DNA of 50,799 bases from JANXQG01 sp037147235 (GTDB lineage: Bacteria > Planctomycetota > Planctomycetia > Pirellulales > Thermoguttaceae). Location: NCBI GenBank assembly GCA_037147235.1, contig JBAWVO010000006.1, positions 1 through 50,799 of the forward strand, written 5' to 3'. This document shows positions 8,649 through 16,676 of this stretch, piece after piece. Both the position numbers and the translations under genes were made by a program. Each line of letters starts with the position of its first letter. The first letter of the stretch is position 1. The notes below the pieces were generated by a model that saw only the letters and a program-made list of their open reading frames with translations, was not told where the DNA came from and did no database searches.

Positions 8649-10021
8649 AGCCACGAATTCTGATTGTCGATGATGAGCGAAGCATGTGCGATCTGCTGGA
8701 AACCGACCTGCGGCTGCGAGATTTCACGCCGCGCAGCTTCACTTCCGCGAGAGAGGCCCTGGACGCATCCTGTCGCGAAGACTTTGAAGTTGTGCTGACC
8801 GACCTGAAGATGCCGGTCATGGACGGGCTGGAGTTCTGCTCGCGGCTCGTGGTCAACCGGCCTGACATGCCGGTCGTTGTGATGACGGCCTTTGGCAATT
8901 TGGAGTCGGCCATTGCCGCCATTCGCGCGGGGGCCTACGACTTCGTCACCAAGCCGATCGAAATGGAGTTGCTGGCCGTTATCCTCCGCCGAGCAGTCGA
9001 ACGACGGCAGCTTCAGCAGCAAATTCATTCGCTCCGCGAAACGGTGCAGCGAGCAAGCCGCTTTGAAGACATGCTCGGCCAGAGCACTCCCATGCTCAAG
9101 CTTTACGACCAGTTGGTTCAGATCGCCGATTCCGACGCCTCGGTACTGATTCTGGGCGAAAGCGGCACGGGCAAGGAGGTGGTTGCCAGGGCTTTACATC
9201 AACGTAGCAAGAGGCACGAAAAACCTTTTGTCGCGGTGAACGTCGCGGCACTGCCCGATACACTGCTGGAGAGTGAACTATTCGGGCATGTGAGGGGAGC
9301 GTTCACCGACGCCCGCAACGACCGCAAGGGACTTTTCGCGCTGGCCGAGGGCGGGACGCTGTTTCTCGATGAAATTGGCGAGATGCCGCTCGCTACGCAG
9401 CCCAAGCTGCTACGGGCATTGGAGGAGGGCAAAATCCGGCCGATCGGCAGTGAAAAGGAAATTGCCGTCAACGTGCGCGTTCTCGCCGCCACGAACCGCG
9501 ACCTGGATACCGCCGTCGAGGAAGGCCGCTTTCGCAAGGATCTTTACTATCGCATTGACGTCATTCAAGTCGATTTGCCTCCATTGCGAGCACGAGGAAC
9601 GGACACTCTGCTGTTGGCACAGCATTTCATCGAGCTTTACGCAGCCCGGGCAAAGAAGCAAGTGCAGGGCCTCTCGGAAGGCGTCGCGGAGAAGTTGCTG
9701 GCCTACAACTGGCCGGGCAACGTCCGCGAATTGCGCAACGCGATCGAGCGGGCTGTGGCCCTGACGCGACTGGACAAGCTGACGCTCGAAGATCTTCCAG
9801 AAAAAGTCCGCGATTACCGCAGTTCACAGGTCGTCATCGGCGGCAGTGATCCGGGCGAACTCGTGCCGCTGGAAGAGGTTGAGCAAAGATATATCCTTCA
9901 TGTGCTAGAGTGCGTCCAAGGTAATCGGACCCTGGCAGCCAAGAAGCTGGGACTCGATCGTAAGACACTCTACCGCAAGCTGCGACAGTATGGGGTGCTG
10001 CGGGATGGGGAGGAATTGTAG
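8645..10021 (+). CDS. NtrC-family sigma54-dependent response regulator
   Basis: The 458-residue protein has three domains. The receiver domain (1-120) has acidic pair Asp9/Asp10, phospho-acceptor Asp53 ('LTDLKMP') and Lys103. The AAA+ domain has Walker A 'GESGTGKE' (171-178) and Walker B 'GGTLFLDEIG' (about 236-245). A Fis-type helix-turn-helix forms the C-terminus ('LAAKKLGLDRKTLYRKLRQY'). The loop that contacts sigma54, usually GAFTGA, reads GAFTDA (218-223), a variant found in some family members. GTG 8645 overlaps the kinase stop and has GGAGGG about 9 bp upstream. Phosphorylated by the upstream kinase, it should activate sigma54 promoters. I could not place a convincing -24/-12 site nearby. 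Confidence 0.95.
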   Translation: MKPRILIVDDERSMCDLLETDLRLRDFTPRSFTSAREALDASCREDFEVVLTDLKMPVMDGLEFCSRLVVNRPDMPVVVMTAFGNLESAIAAIRAGAYDFVTKPIEMELLAVILRRAVERRQLQQQIHSLRETVQRASRFEDMLGQSTPMLKLYDQLVQIADSDASVLILGESGTGKEVVARALHQRSKRHEKPFVAVNVAALPDTLLESELFGHVRGAFTDARNDRKGLFALAEGGTLFLDEIGEMPLATQPKLLRALEEGKIRPIGSEKEIAVNVRVLAATNRDLDTAVEEGRFRKDLYYRIDVIQVDLPPLRARGTDTLLLAQHFIELYAARAKKQVQGLSEGVAEKLLAYNWPGNVRELRNAIERAVALTRLDKLTLEDLPEKVRDYRSSQVVIGGSDPGELVPLEEVEQRYILHVLECVQGNRTLAAKKLGLDRKTLYRKLRQYGVLRDGEEL

Positions 10022-10041
10022 ATCAAGGACACTCCTTGCTT

Positions 10042-10153
10042 AGGATCGGCGAATCAATAAGTGTCGCAAGAAAAGTAGCAGGCACACTCCGTGTGCCGTC
10101 CGCCCCCGCTCGGCGAGGGGGCAAAACACGACAGTTATTGATGCGCCGATCCT
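10042..10153 (+). repeat. 112-bp terminal-inverted-repeat element, copy B
   Basis: Almost identical to copy A and in the same orientation. It is flanked as TT-AGGATC...GATCCT-AA. It starts 20 bp after the response regulator stop. Its right end abuts the first codon of the truncated protease remnant. Confidence 0.85.
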
Positions 10154-10363
10154 AACTTGGGCGGACCGCTACTGGATAGTGCCGGCCGGCTGATCGGCGT
10201 GAACACGGCGATCTACAGTTCGTCGGGCGTGTCGGCAGGCATAGGTTTTGCGATTCCCGTGGACCAAGTCAACCAAATCGTGCCGCAACTGGTTCAAAAT
10301 GGCAGTCGGGGCTCTTCGGGACCGTACATGGAAACGGCGTTCGATCGAGTCCCGAACAACTGA
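10154..10363 (+). pseudogene. HtrA-like serine protease remnant (3' part of catalytic domain)
   Basis: Starting directly at the right end of the 112-bp element, the frame reads 'NLGGPLLDSAGRLIGVNTAI' and then 'SAGIGFAIPVDQVNQIVPQL'. This is the end of a trypsin-like S1C domain from the catalytic serine loop (normally GNSGGPL) onward. The serine itself is replaced by Leu. The N-terminal two thirds with His and Asp are gone, and no PDZ domain follows before the stop at 10361-10363. No start codon with a ribosome-binding site exists. It differs from the intact proteases at 5141-6646 and 45551-46768, so it derives from a third copy. Confidence 0.8.
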
Positions 10364-10486
10364 TCTTACCATGCAGCTCGCACGCCACAGCCCGGATCGC
10401 GCCAATGCGATCCGGCCCTCTCCTCTTCGCGCGTTGCAATGTCAGGTTGGTTTGTCTTTCGCAATGTTTTCATTGCGCGAAACCGG

Positions 10487-10837
10487 TCACCAACGGGTGA
10501 CGCCCAAATGGCGCTGCCCGGTCCATGGGTTGTACCGGACGTTGGCGTGCGTTACGCGACCGGTCCACGGGTTGTATGCATGCACTCCGCGAACGGTGGT
10601 TCCGGTCCACGGAGTCACGGTTGGTCCGACCAGTACGGTCCCACCCATGTTCGGGTTGAAGGAATGGTTGGCAAACGACTGACGGCCGGTCCATGGGTTA
10701 TGATGGACCACATAAGAATGGCCGAACCTTGGGTTGAACCCGCGGTTGACGACCATTCGGGCATCAGTTGGAACGGCAGTCATGAACACCAGCAGCGCGG
10801 CGGCACCCGTTACCGAGATAAATCTCTTTCTATTCAT
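10487..10837 (-). CDS. Small secreted protein with NPWTG repeats
   Basis: I do not recognise a family for this 116-residue protein. It starts at ATG 10837 with a strong AAGGAG at 10845-10850. A Sec signal peptide (MNRKRFISVTGAAALLVFM...) ends near 'TDA'. The mature part is built of about five irregular repeats centred on PWTG: 'HNPWTGRQSF', 'VTPWTGTTVRG', 'YNPWTGRVTH' and 'YNPWTGQRH'. Asn, His, Trp and Arg are enriched. It is probably periplasmic or surface-exposed, perhaps structural. The 112-bp element copy C lies 17 bp upstream of the start codon, so the element separates this gene from any native promoter, or supplies one. Confidence 0.75.
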   Translation of the reverse strand: MNRKRFISVTGAAALLVFMTAVPTDARMVVNRGFNPRFGHSYVVHHNPWTGRQSFANHSFNPNMGGTVLVGPTVTPWTGTTVRGVHAYNPWTGRVTHANVRYNPWTGQRHLGVTRW

Positions 10838-10854
10838 CACACAACTCCTTGTTA

Positions 10855-10966
10855 AGGATCGGCGCATCAATATCTGTCGTGTTTTGTCCCCTCGCCGAGC
10901 GGGGTCGGACGGCACGAGGAGTGTGCCTGCTACTTTTCTTGCGACACTTATTGATGCGCCGATCCT
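10855..10966 (-). repeat. 112-bp terminal-inverted-repeat element, copy C
   Basis: Same element in the opposite orientation to A and B. Its internal hairpin is altered (GGCACGAGGAGTGTGCC), breaking some pairing. It is bounded by TTA on the left and AAG on the right and lies in the 5' leader of the NPWTG-repeat gene. Confidence 0.85.
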
Positions 10967-11259
10967 AAGTGGGGGAACGACAATAACTGATAACTGATAG
11001 GAATTTTGATCACGCGAAACACGGTCAATCCTACCCTACCGACCGGTAATTCTATGGTAGGCCCGATCGCGGTCAAGGGTCCGCTGCAATTTCGCCCCAA
11101 TCCGGCCGTTTCGATGGCCTTTTGAGCTGGAATTCGGGGAGGGGACACTTAAATTCCTCAAGTAACGGCGGTAATGTTTGCCGATAATGACCACTATAGC
11201 GATTGTATCGCCTCTTGCACCAACACTCCCTTTACCGGATTGGGGGGGGGAGGCTACCC

Positions 11260-12786
11260 ATGGAAAGGCTTGTGCGCATGAGGTCTGGTATTCATCTTGC
11301 GGGTGTATTCTTCCAGATCGCTATCGGTGCTCTCGTTGGAATCGGTGGCACAAATTTGGCCTGGGCACAGGTTCAGCAACTGTCTCCGCCGGTCACCGAC
11401 AGCGACATTCCGAACACTCCCGCCCAGCTCGGACCAGGTGAACTGTACAACCCGTCGCAGTTGTCGCGTGCGGATTATCTCATGCCGGGAGTCGGTCCGC
11501 GGCCGTACGCCGACTATGCCCCGCCCGGCTTCTATCCGGAGGACTACCAGGAAGCCCCGGGGGTATCGGAGTTCATGCCAATTACAGCCCCAGCGCCGGT
11601 CACTGCGGAGGAACGGCAAAAGTTCGTCACGCGCGGGCTGTTCCCCGGCTCGTTCCTTGTCCCGGGGAGCAACACCTCGTTCCGGTTCAGCGGGTTCGTC
11701 CGACTTGGCGAGACGTTCGACTTCAACCCCATCGGATCCGTCGACACGTTCGTCACCAACTCGATTCCGGTCGATCCTGTCTCACAGGGGCAGAGACAGA
11801 ACATGAACTTCAGTGCCCGCCCTACCCGACTGACACTGGACTCCTGGACGCCCACCTCGCTCAACGATTGGAACGTCCACACCTTCATTCAGTTCGACTT
11901 CTTCAGCGGCAACCCGCCTGCCGTTGGGTCGTCGAGTAACCCACGGCTGCGGTTTGCGTTTGTCGACTTCGGATACTTTCGGATCGGTCAAGACACTACA
12001 GTATTCATGGACCCTGCCTCGTTCCCGAGGACTGTCGACTTTCAAGGGCCGGATGGGCTGGTCAACGTCCGACAGGGGCTCGCCCGGGTAACTGTCCCGC
12101 TGACCGACAGGCTGTTCTGGGCAGCAGCCGTCGAGCAGCCGTTCTCGGATATCACCACCGTCGGGAACGGCGACTCTCGCATCCAGGACGTGCCGGACAT
12201 TACCACCCATCTGAGATACGAAGCGGACCTCGGCCACGTCCAGGTGTCGAGTATCCTGCGGACGATCGGATACCAGCCGGCGGTCGGCTCGGCGACCAGC
12301 GATACCGGGTGGGGCATGAACCTGACCGCGAACTACCGTCCGTGGGCGGCCTTGCTCGGCAGCAACCTGGCCGGCAACAGCAATCCCACCGGATTGGAGC
12401 GGTGCCGTGTGCTGTTGCAGTACGGGTTTGGGTCGGGGATCAACCGGTATATCCAGGACACCAGCGGGCAGGGACTGGACGGAGCGGTCGACTCTAATGG
12501 GGTATTCCACACCCTATACGGCCAGGGGTGGACCGTCTCCTACGAACACTGGTTCAACGAGAAATGGCTCATCAATTCAACGTATTCGGACGTCTCCGTC
12601 GGGCACACCGATGCCCAGCCGGGCAGTACCTACGCCGGGGCAAAGTACTTGGCCAATAGTTTGTGGTGGATCCCGGTCAGGAACATGTCAATCGGTATCG
12701 AGTACCTGTACGGGGAGCGGCATAACGTGGACGGCCAGCTCGGCGAAGCCCGTCGGATTCAGTCGGTGTTTCAGTATAACTTCTGA
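11260..12786 (+). CDS. Outer-membrane porin (DcaP-like)
   Basis: The 508-residue protein starts at ATG 11260 behind a G-rich GGGGAGG stretch. A signal peptide covers about the first 37 residues and ends at 'LAWAQ'. A Pro-rich linker of about 100 residues precedes a beta-barrel of amphipathic strands such as 'SFRFSGFVRLGETFDFNP', 'WNVHTFIQFDFFSG', 'LRFAFVDFGYFRIGQD' and 'MSIGIEYLYGERHNVDG'. The C-terminal residue is Phe ('SVFQYNF'), as expected for Bam-inserted barrels. The order resembles DcaP-type trimeric porins, which take up acids such as dicarboxylates. The SLC13 dicarboxylate/sulfate-type permease 0.4 kb downstream would be a logical inner-membrane partner. The substrate is not known. 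Confidence 0.85.
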   Translation: MERLVRMRSGIHLAGVFFQIAIGALVGIGGTNLAWAQVQQLSPPVTDSDIPNTPAQLGPGELYNPSQLSRADYLMPGVGPRPYADYAPPGFYPEDYQEAPGVSEFMPITAPAPVTAEERQKFVTRGLFPGSFLVPGSNTSFRFSGFVRLGETFDFNPIGSVDTFVTNSIPVDPVSQGQRQNMNFSARPTRLTLDSWTPTSLNDWNVHTFIQFDFFSGNPPAVGSSSNPRLRFAFVDFGYFRIGQDTTVFMDPASFPRTVDFQGPDGLVNVRQGLARVTVPLTDRLFWAAAVEQPFSDITTVGNGDSRIQDVPDITTHLRYEADLGHVQVSSILRTIGYQPAVGSATSDTGWGMNLTANYRPWAALLGSNLAGNSNPTGLERCRVLLQYGFGSGINRYIQDTSGQGLDGAVDSNGVFHTLYGQGWTVSYEHWFNEKWLINSTYSDVSVGHTDAQPGSTYAGAKYLANSLWWIPVRNMSIGIEYLYGERHNVDGQLGEARRIQSVFQYNF

Positions 12787-12987
12787 TGTCTGCCGCGATT
12801 CAAGACATTCCCAGGTCGGAACCGTGAGCGCTGAAACCTCGGTCGGCAAGATACCTTCAGGTTGCGCACGGGTTGCGCAGCTTTGCTCGCTGCTTCGGTC
12901 GGCGCGTATCGAGGTTCTTGACATCAAGGCTCTTGACCACGATGCCTCGGGTGCGTAGCATTCATTCGTCGCGACTTCGGCCAGTTA

Positions 12988-13098
12988 AGGACCGGCGCAC
13001 CAATAACTGTCGTGTTTTGCACATTCGCCGAGCGGGGGCAGACGGCACACGGAGTGTGCCTGCTACTTTCTTGCGACACTTGTTGATGCGCCGATCCT
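12988..13098 (-). repeat. Terminal-inverted-repeat element, copy D (111 bp)
   Basis: Same orientation as copy C, with a few substitutions in the left arm (AGGACCGGCGCACC) and one deleted base. It is bounded by TTA on the left and AAT on the right. It occupies most of the 387-bp gap before the SLC13 gene; I see no gene in the rest of the gap. Confidence 0.85.
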
Positions 13099-13173
13099 AA
13101 TCCACGGGATTTGGTACACGGATCCCTCGGTCTTGCGTGACGTTTTATCGACCCGAAAAACGATTGGATATCC

Positions 13174-15033
13174 ATGAGTGCTGAGCTCGGTCTCGTGCTG
13201 GCGTTGCTCGCCGCTGCCGTGGTGATGTTTGTCGTCAACAATCCACGAATGGATGTCGTTGCGCTCATCATGATCACGGTGCTGCCGTTCACCGGGGTCA
13301 TCAGCATGGGTGAGGCACTGGCCGGGTTCAGCGACTCGAACATCGTGCTCATCGCGGCCCTGTTCGTGGTCGGCGAGGGTCTGGTTCGCACCGGGGTTGC
13401 CCGGAATCTCGGCGACCTGCTCATCGCCAGGACCGGCAGGAGCGAGATACGCCTGATCGTCCTTCTCATGCTCTGCGTGTGCGGCCTCGGCGCCCTGATG
13501 AGTTCCACCGCCGTCACCGCGATTTTCATCCCCGTTGCCCTCCGCATCTCACAGACCACCGGCACCTCACCAAGCCGGCTGATGATGCCGCTGTGCTACG
13601 CGGCACTCATCAGCGGCATGACCACGCTTGTGGCGACCGCACCGAATCTCGTTGTCAACAGCGAGCTCATCCGCCATGGTACGGCAGGGTTCGGTTTCTT
13701 CAGCTTCACCGCCTTCGGTGTTCCGATCCTAATCTCGGGCATCGCGTACATGCTCTTCGCTCGGCACTGGCTGGGCGGCAAGGACGAGGTAGGGCAGACC
13801 GCCGGCGGGGCCGGCAGCGCGCCGCGGCGGCCGAGCCTCTCCAACTGGATCGAGGAGTACAATCTCACCAACCGCGAGCACCGACTGCGTGTGCTGCCGC
13901 AGTCGCCGCTGGTCGGCAAGACTTTGGCCGAGATTGACCTGCGTGGCGCATCGGGTGCAAGCATCATCGCCATCGAGCGCGCCGGCCGGTTGTCCGGGAC
14001 GTTGATCGAGCCCTCCGAGAGCACGGAACTTCATGCTGGCGATGTTCTGTTTCTGGATCTGTTCTCACCCGGCACCCCGGTCAATGCGCTCGGCGAGCGG
14101 TTCGCACTGGAGTCGCTGGCAATCCCGGGGATCTACTTCTGCGACCGATCTCAAGAGATCGGCATGGCCGAGGTCATCGTATCCATCGATTCAGAACTGA
14201 TCGGCAAAACCATCCTTCAGGCCCGGTTTCGCAGCCTCACTTCCCTGAGTGTGATCGGCCTGCGCCGTGGCGTGGCCGCCCAGGAGGGTCGGATACTTGA
14301 TGAGGAGCTGAAGGCTGGCGACACCCTGTTGGTCGTCGGCCGATGGAAGCACATCGAACGACTTTCTATTGATGGGGCGGGGGTGCTCATCATGAGGCTT
14401 CCCACCGAGATCGACGAGGTGCTCCCGGTAGCGGGAAAGGCGTGGTACGCCGTGATATGCCTGCTGATCATGGTGGGGCTGATGGTCAGCGGCATCGTCC
14501 CGAATGTTCAGGCGGCGATCATCGGGTGCCTGCTGATGGGTGCCACAGGCTGCATCGGCATCGGCGATGCGTACCGGTGTATTAGCTGGAAGACGATCGT
14601 GCTCATCGTCGGAATGCTGCCCTTCTCGATCGCGCTGCAGCGTACTGGCGGGGTTGATCTCGCCGCGGACGCCCTGGCGAGTGTGACCAGCGGCGCCGGA
14701 TCGCACGCTGTGCTTGCATGCCTCTTTGCAATTACGGCGCTGCTTGGCCTGTTCATATCGAACACCGCAACGGCCGTGCTCATGGCCCCGGTGGCGATTG
14801 CGGTGGCCAAGGATCTCGGCGCCTCGCCATACCCGTTTGCAATGATCGTGGCGCTGGCCGCATCGACAGCGTTCATGACTCCAATCTCCTCGCCGGTCAA
14901 CACGCTGGTGGTTGGCCCGGGTCGGTACAAATTTGGCGACTTCGTTCGCATCGGAACACCCTTGGGCATCATCGCTATGATCATCAGCGTGATCATGGTT
15001 CCGTGGTTGCTCCCGCTCCACCCAGTCCAGTAA
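13174..15033 (+). CDS. SLC13-family (DASS) permease with two RCK_C/TrkA-C domains
   Basis: This 619-residue inner-membrane protein has about five N-terminal membrane helices, including 'STAVTAIFIPVALRIS'. Two tandem cytosolic TrkA-C domains follow, at about 230-300 ('LPQSPLVGKTLAEIDLRG') and 330-405 ('VIVSIDSELIGKTILQARF'). A second membrane half carries 'ISNTATAVLMAPVAIAVAKD' and 'FMTPISSPVNTLVVGP'. The SNT and TPISSPVN signatures are the anion/sodium-binding motifs of the DASS superfamily. Proteins with this split by TrkA-C domains usually carry sulfate, dicarboxylates or related anions. It is the first gene of a plus-strand cluster of four membrane or peptidase genes. Upstream lie copy D of the repeat and the porin. 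The substrate cannot be read from sequence. Confidence 0.93.
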   Translation: MSAELGLVLALLAAAVVMFVVNNPRMDVVALIMITVLPFTGVISMGEALAGFSDSNIVLIAALFVVGEGLVRTGVARNLGDLLIARTGRSEIRLIVLLMLCVCGLGALMSSTAVTAIFIPVALRISQTTGTSPSRLMMPLCYAALISGMTTLVATAPNLVVNSELIRHGTAGFGFFSFTAFGVPILISGIAYMLFARHWLGGKDEVGQTAGGAGSAPRRPSLSNWIEEYNLTNREHRLRVLPQSPLVGKTLAEIDLRGASGASIIAIERAGRLSGTLIEPSESTELHAGDVLFLDLFSPGTPVNALGERFALESLAIPGIYFCDRSQEIGMAEVIVSIDSELIGKTILQARFRSLTSLSVIGLRRGVAAQEGRILDEELKAGDTLLVVGRWKHIERLSIDGAGVLIMRLPTEIDEVLPVAGKAWYAVICLLIMVGLMVSGIVPNVQAAIIGCLLMGATGCIGIGDAYRCISWKTIVLIVGMLPFSIALQRTGGVDLAADALASVTSGAGSHAVLACLFAITALLGLFISNTATAVLMAPVAIAVAKDLGASPYPFAMIVALAASTAFMTPISSPVNTLVVGPGRYKFGDFVRIGTPLGIIAMIISVIMVPWLLPLHPVQ

Positions 15034-15075
15034 CATCTACCCATCTACATTCTATTCCTTTGAAGGACATGTGTC

Positions 15076-16614
15076 ATGAGTAACGCGATTCCAACACCCA
15101 AGAGTCGGATGCAGCAGGTGCTCAACCTGATCGAGCGTGCGGGCAATCGGGTTCCGCACCCCGTGGTGATCTTCCTTCTGCTGATCCTCCTCACGATGGC
15201 CGTCGCCCACGTGCTCTCGATGATGGGCACGAGCATCACGTTTGATCGGCTCAACGCCGAGACGCACAAGACCGAGCAGGTCACGGCCTCGGCCCGCAGC
15301 CTGCTTTCGGGCGAGGGCATCCGGTTCATGTACACGTCGATGATCCCGAACTTCATGGGGTTCACCGCGGTCGGCCTGCTGATCGCCGCGATGATCGGCG
15401 CCGGCGTGGCCGAGGAGGCCGGGCTGGTCAAGGCCCTGATCCGCAAACTGGTCGTCGTCGCGCCGCGATGGGCGATGACGTACATCATTGTCTTCGTCGG
15501 CATCCTCTCCAGCGTCGCGGCCGACGCCGGATACCTCGTGCTCATCCCCCTGGCCGGGGTCGCGTTTTTAAGCCTGGGCCGGCACCCGCTGGCGGGTCTA
15601 GCCGCGGGCTTCGCCTCTGTCGCGGGGGCGTTTACGGTCAACATGCTCATCAAGCCGTTGGATGCGGTGCTCACGGAGTTCACCAACGATGCGATTCATC
15701 TGGTGAATCCCTCGCTCTCGATCGACCTGACCGCGAACCTCTGGTTCTCGTTCGTTTCGGTGGCCGTGCTCACGCTGGTGATCTCGCTCATCACCGAGCG
15801 CGTGGTCGAGCCGCGGCTGGGGGCGTACAAGCCTTCCGAGGCTGGCGGGGAACCCGAGGCGGGCGTCTCGCCCGAAGAAGCCCGGGGCCTGCGATTTGCA
15901 GGTCTGGCTCTGGCGGGTGTTCTTGTCGTCTTTGGTCTGCTGACGCTGCCGCCCGGCGCGCCGCTGCGCGACCAGGTCACCGGAGCCGTGATCGGCAACA
16001 CGCCGTTCATGAACCACCTGATCGTCTTCATCATGGTGCTGTTCTTGGCGACGGGGGCCGCCTTCGGCATCGGCTCCGGGAAGATGAAGGGCATCACCGA
16101 CGTCATCAAGGCGATTGAGAAGTCGCTGGCGGGGCTGGGCAGCCTCATCTTCCTGCTGTTTATCATCGCGCAGTTCATCGCCTACTTCAACTTCACCAAC
16201 ATGGCCACCATCATGGCCGTCAAAATGGCCGACAGCCTGAAGGGAGCCAGCATCGGCCCGATCTGGCTGCTTCTGTGCTTCATTGTCGTTACAATGATTG
16301 TGGACGTGCTGATCAACGGCGCGATCGCCAAGTGGGCCATCTTCGCCCCCGTGTTCGTGCCGATCTTCTTGCAACTTGGCATTGCGCCGGAGGCCGTGCT
16401 GGCCGCGTACCGCATCGGAGACTCGCCGATAAACATGATCACCCCACTGAACGCCTATTTCGCAATGGTGGTCGTGGTGTGCCAGAAGTATGATAAGAAC
16501 GCAGGGGTGGGAACGGTCGTGGCACTGATGTTGCCCTACGTCATCGGCATCTCGGTCATCTGGACCGCGCTGTTTGTCGTGTGGTATTTGCTTGGAATTC
16601 CGTTTGGTGTGTAG
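15076..16614 (+). CDS. AbgT-family transporter
   Basis: The 512-residue integral membrane protein has about 12-13 helices. It shows family sequences such as 'RVPHPVVIFLLL', 'MIGAGVAEEAGLV', 'QFIAYFNFTNMATIMAV' and 'RIGDSPINMITPLNAYF'. AbgT proteins import p-aminobenzoyl-glutamate or, in other members, export sulfonamide-like drugs with proton or sodium coupling. ATG 15076 has GAAGGA about 9 bp upstream and lies 42 bp after the SLC13 stop. A 62-bp gap separates it from an M20 peptidase, echoing abgT next to the abgAB hydrolase genes in E. coli. That neighbour favours import of a conjugate that is then hydrolysed. Confidence 0.93.
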   Translation: MSNAIPTPKSRMQQVLNLIERAGNRVPHPVVIFLLLILLTMAVAHVLSMMGTSITFDRLNAETHKTEQVTASARSLLSGEGIRFMYTSMIPNFMGFTAVGLLIAAMIGAGVAEEAGLVKALIRKLVVVAPRWAMTYIIVFVGILSSVAADAGYLVLIPLAGVAFLSLGRHPLAGLAAGFASVAGAFTVNMLIKPLDAVLTEFTNDAIHLVNPSLSIDLTANLWFSFVSVAVLTLVISLITERVVEPRLGAYKPSEAGGEPEAGVSPEEARGLRFAGLALAGVLVVFGLLTLPPGAPLRDQVTGAVIGNTPFMNHLIVFIMVLFLATGAAFGIGSGKMKGITDVIKAIEKSLAGLGSLIFLLFIIAQFIAYFNFTNMATIMAVKMADSLKGASIGPIWLLLCFIVVTMIVDVLINGAIAKWAIFAPVFVPIFLQLGIAPEAVLAAYRIGDSPINMITPLNAYFAMVVVVCQKYDKNAGVGTVVALMLPYVIGISVIWTALFVVWYLLGIPFGV

Positions 16615-16676
16615 TGATCCTACCTACCCCCAACAACTTGAACAGAACCTTGATACAAACAGAAAGCGACTACAGC

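Noticed and set aside
7041..13098. 112-bp elements as integron attC sites
   Set aside because: They show no attC-type core GTTRRRY pair, occur in both orientations, and no integrase or cassette array is present.
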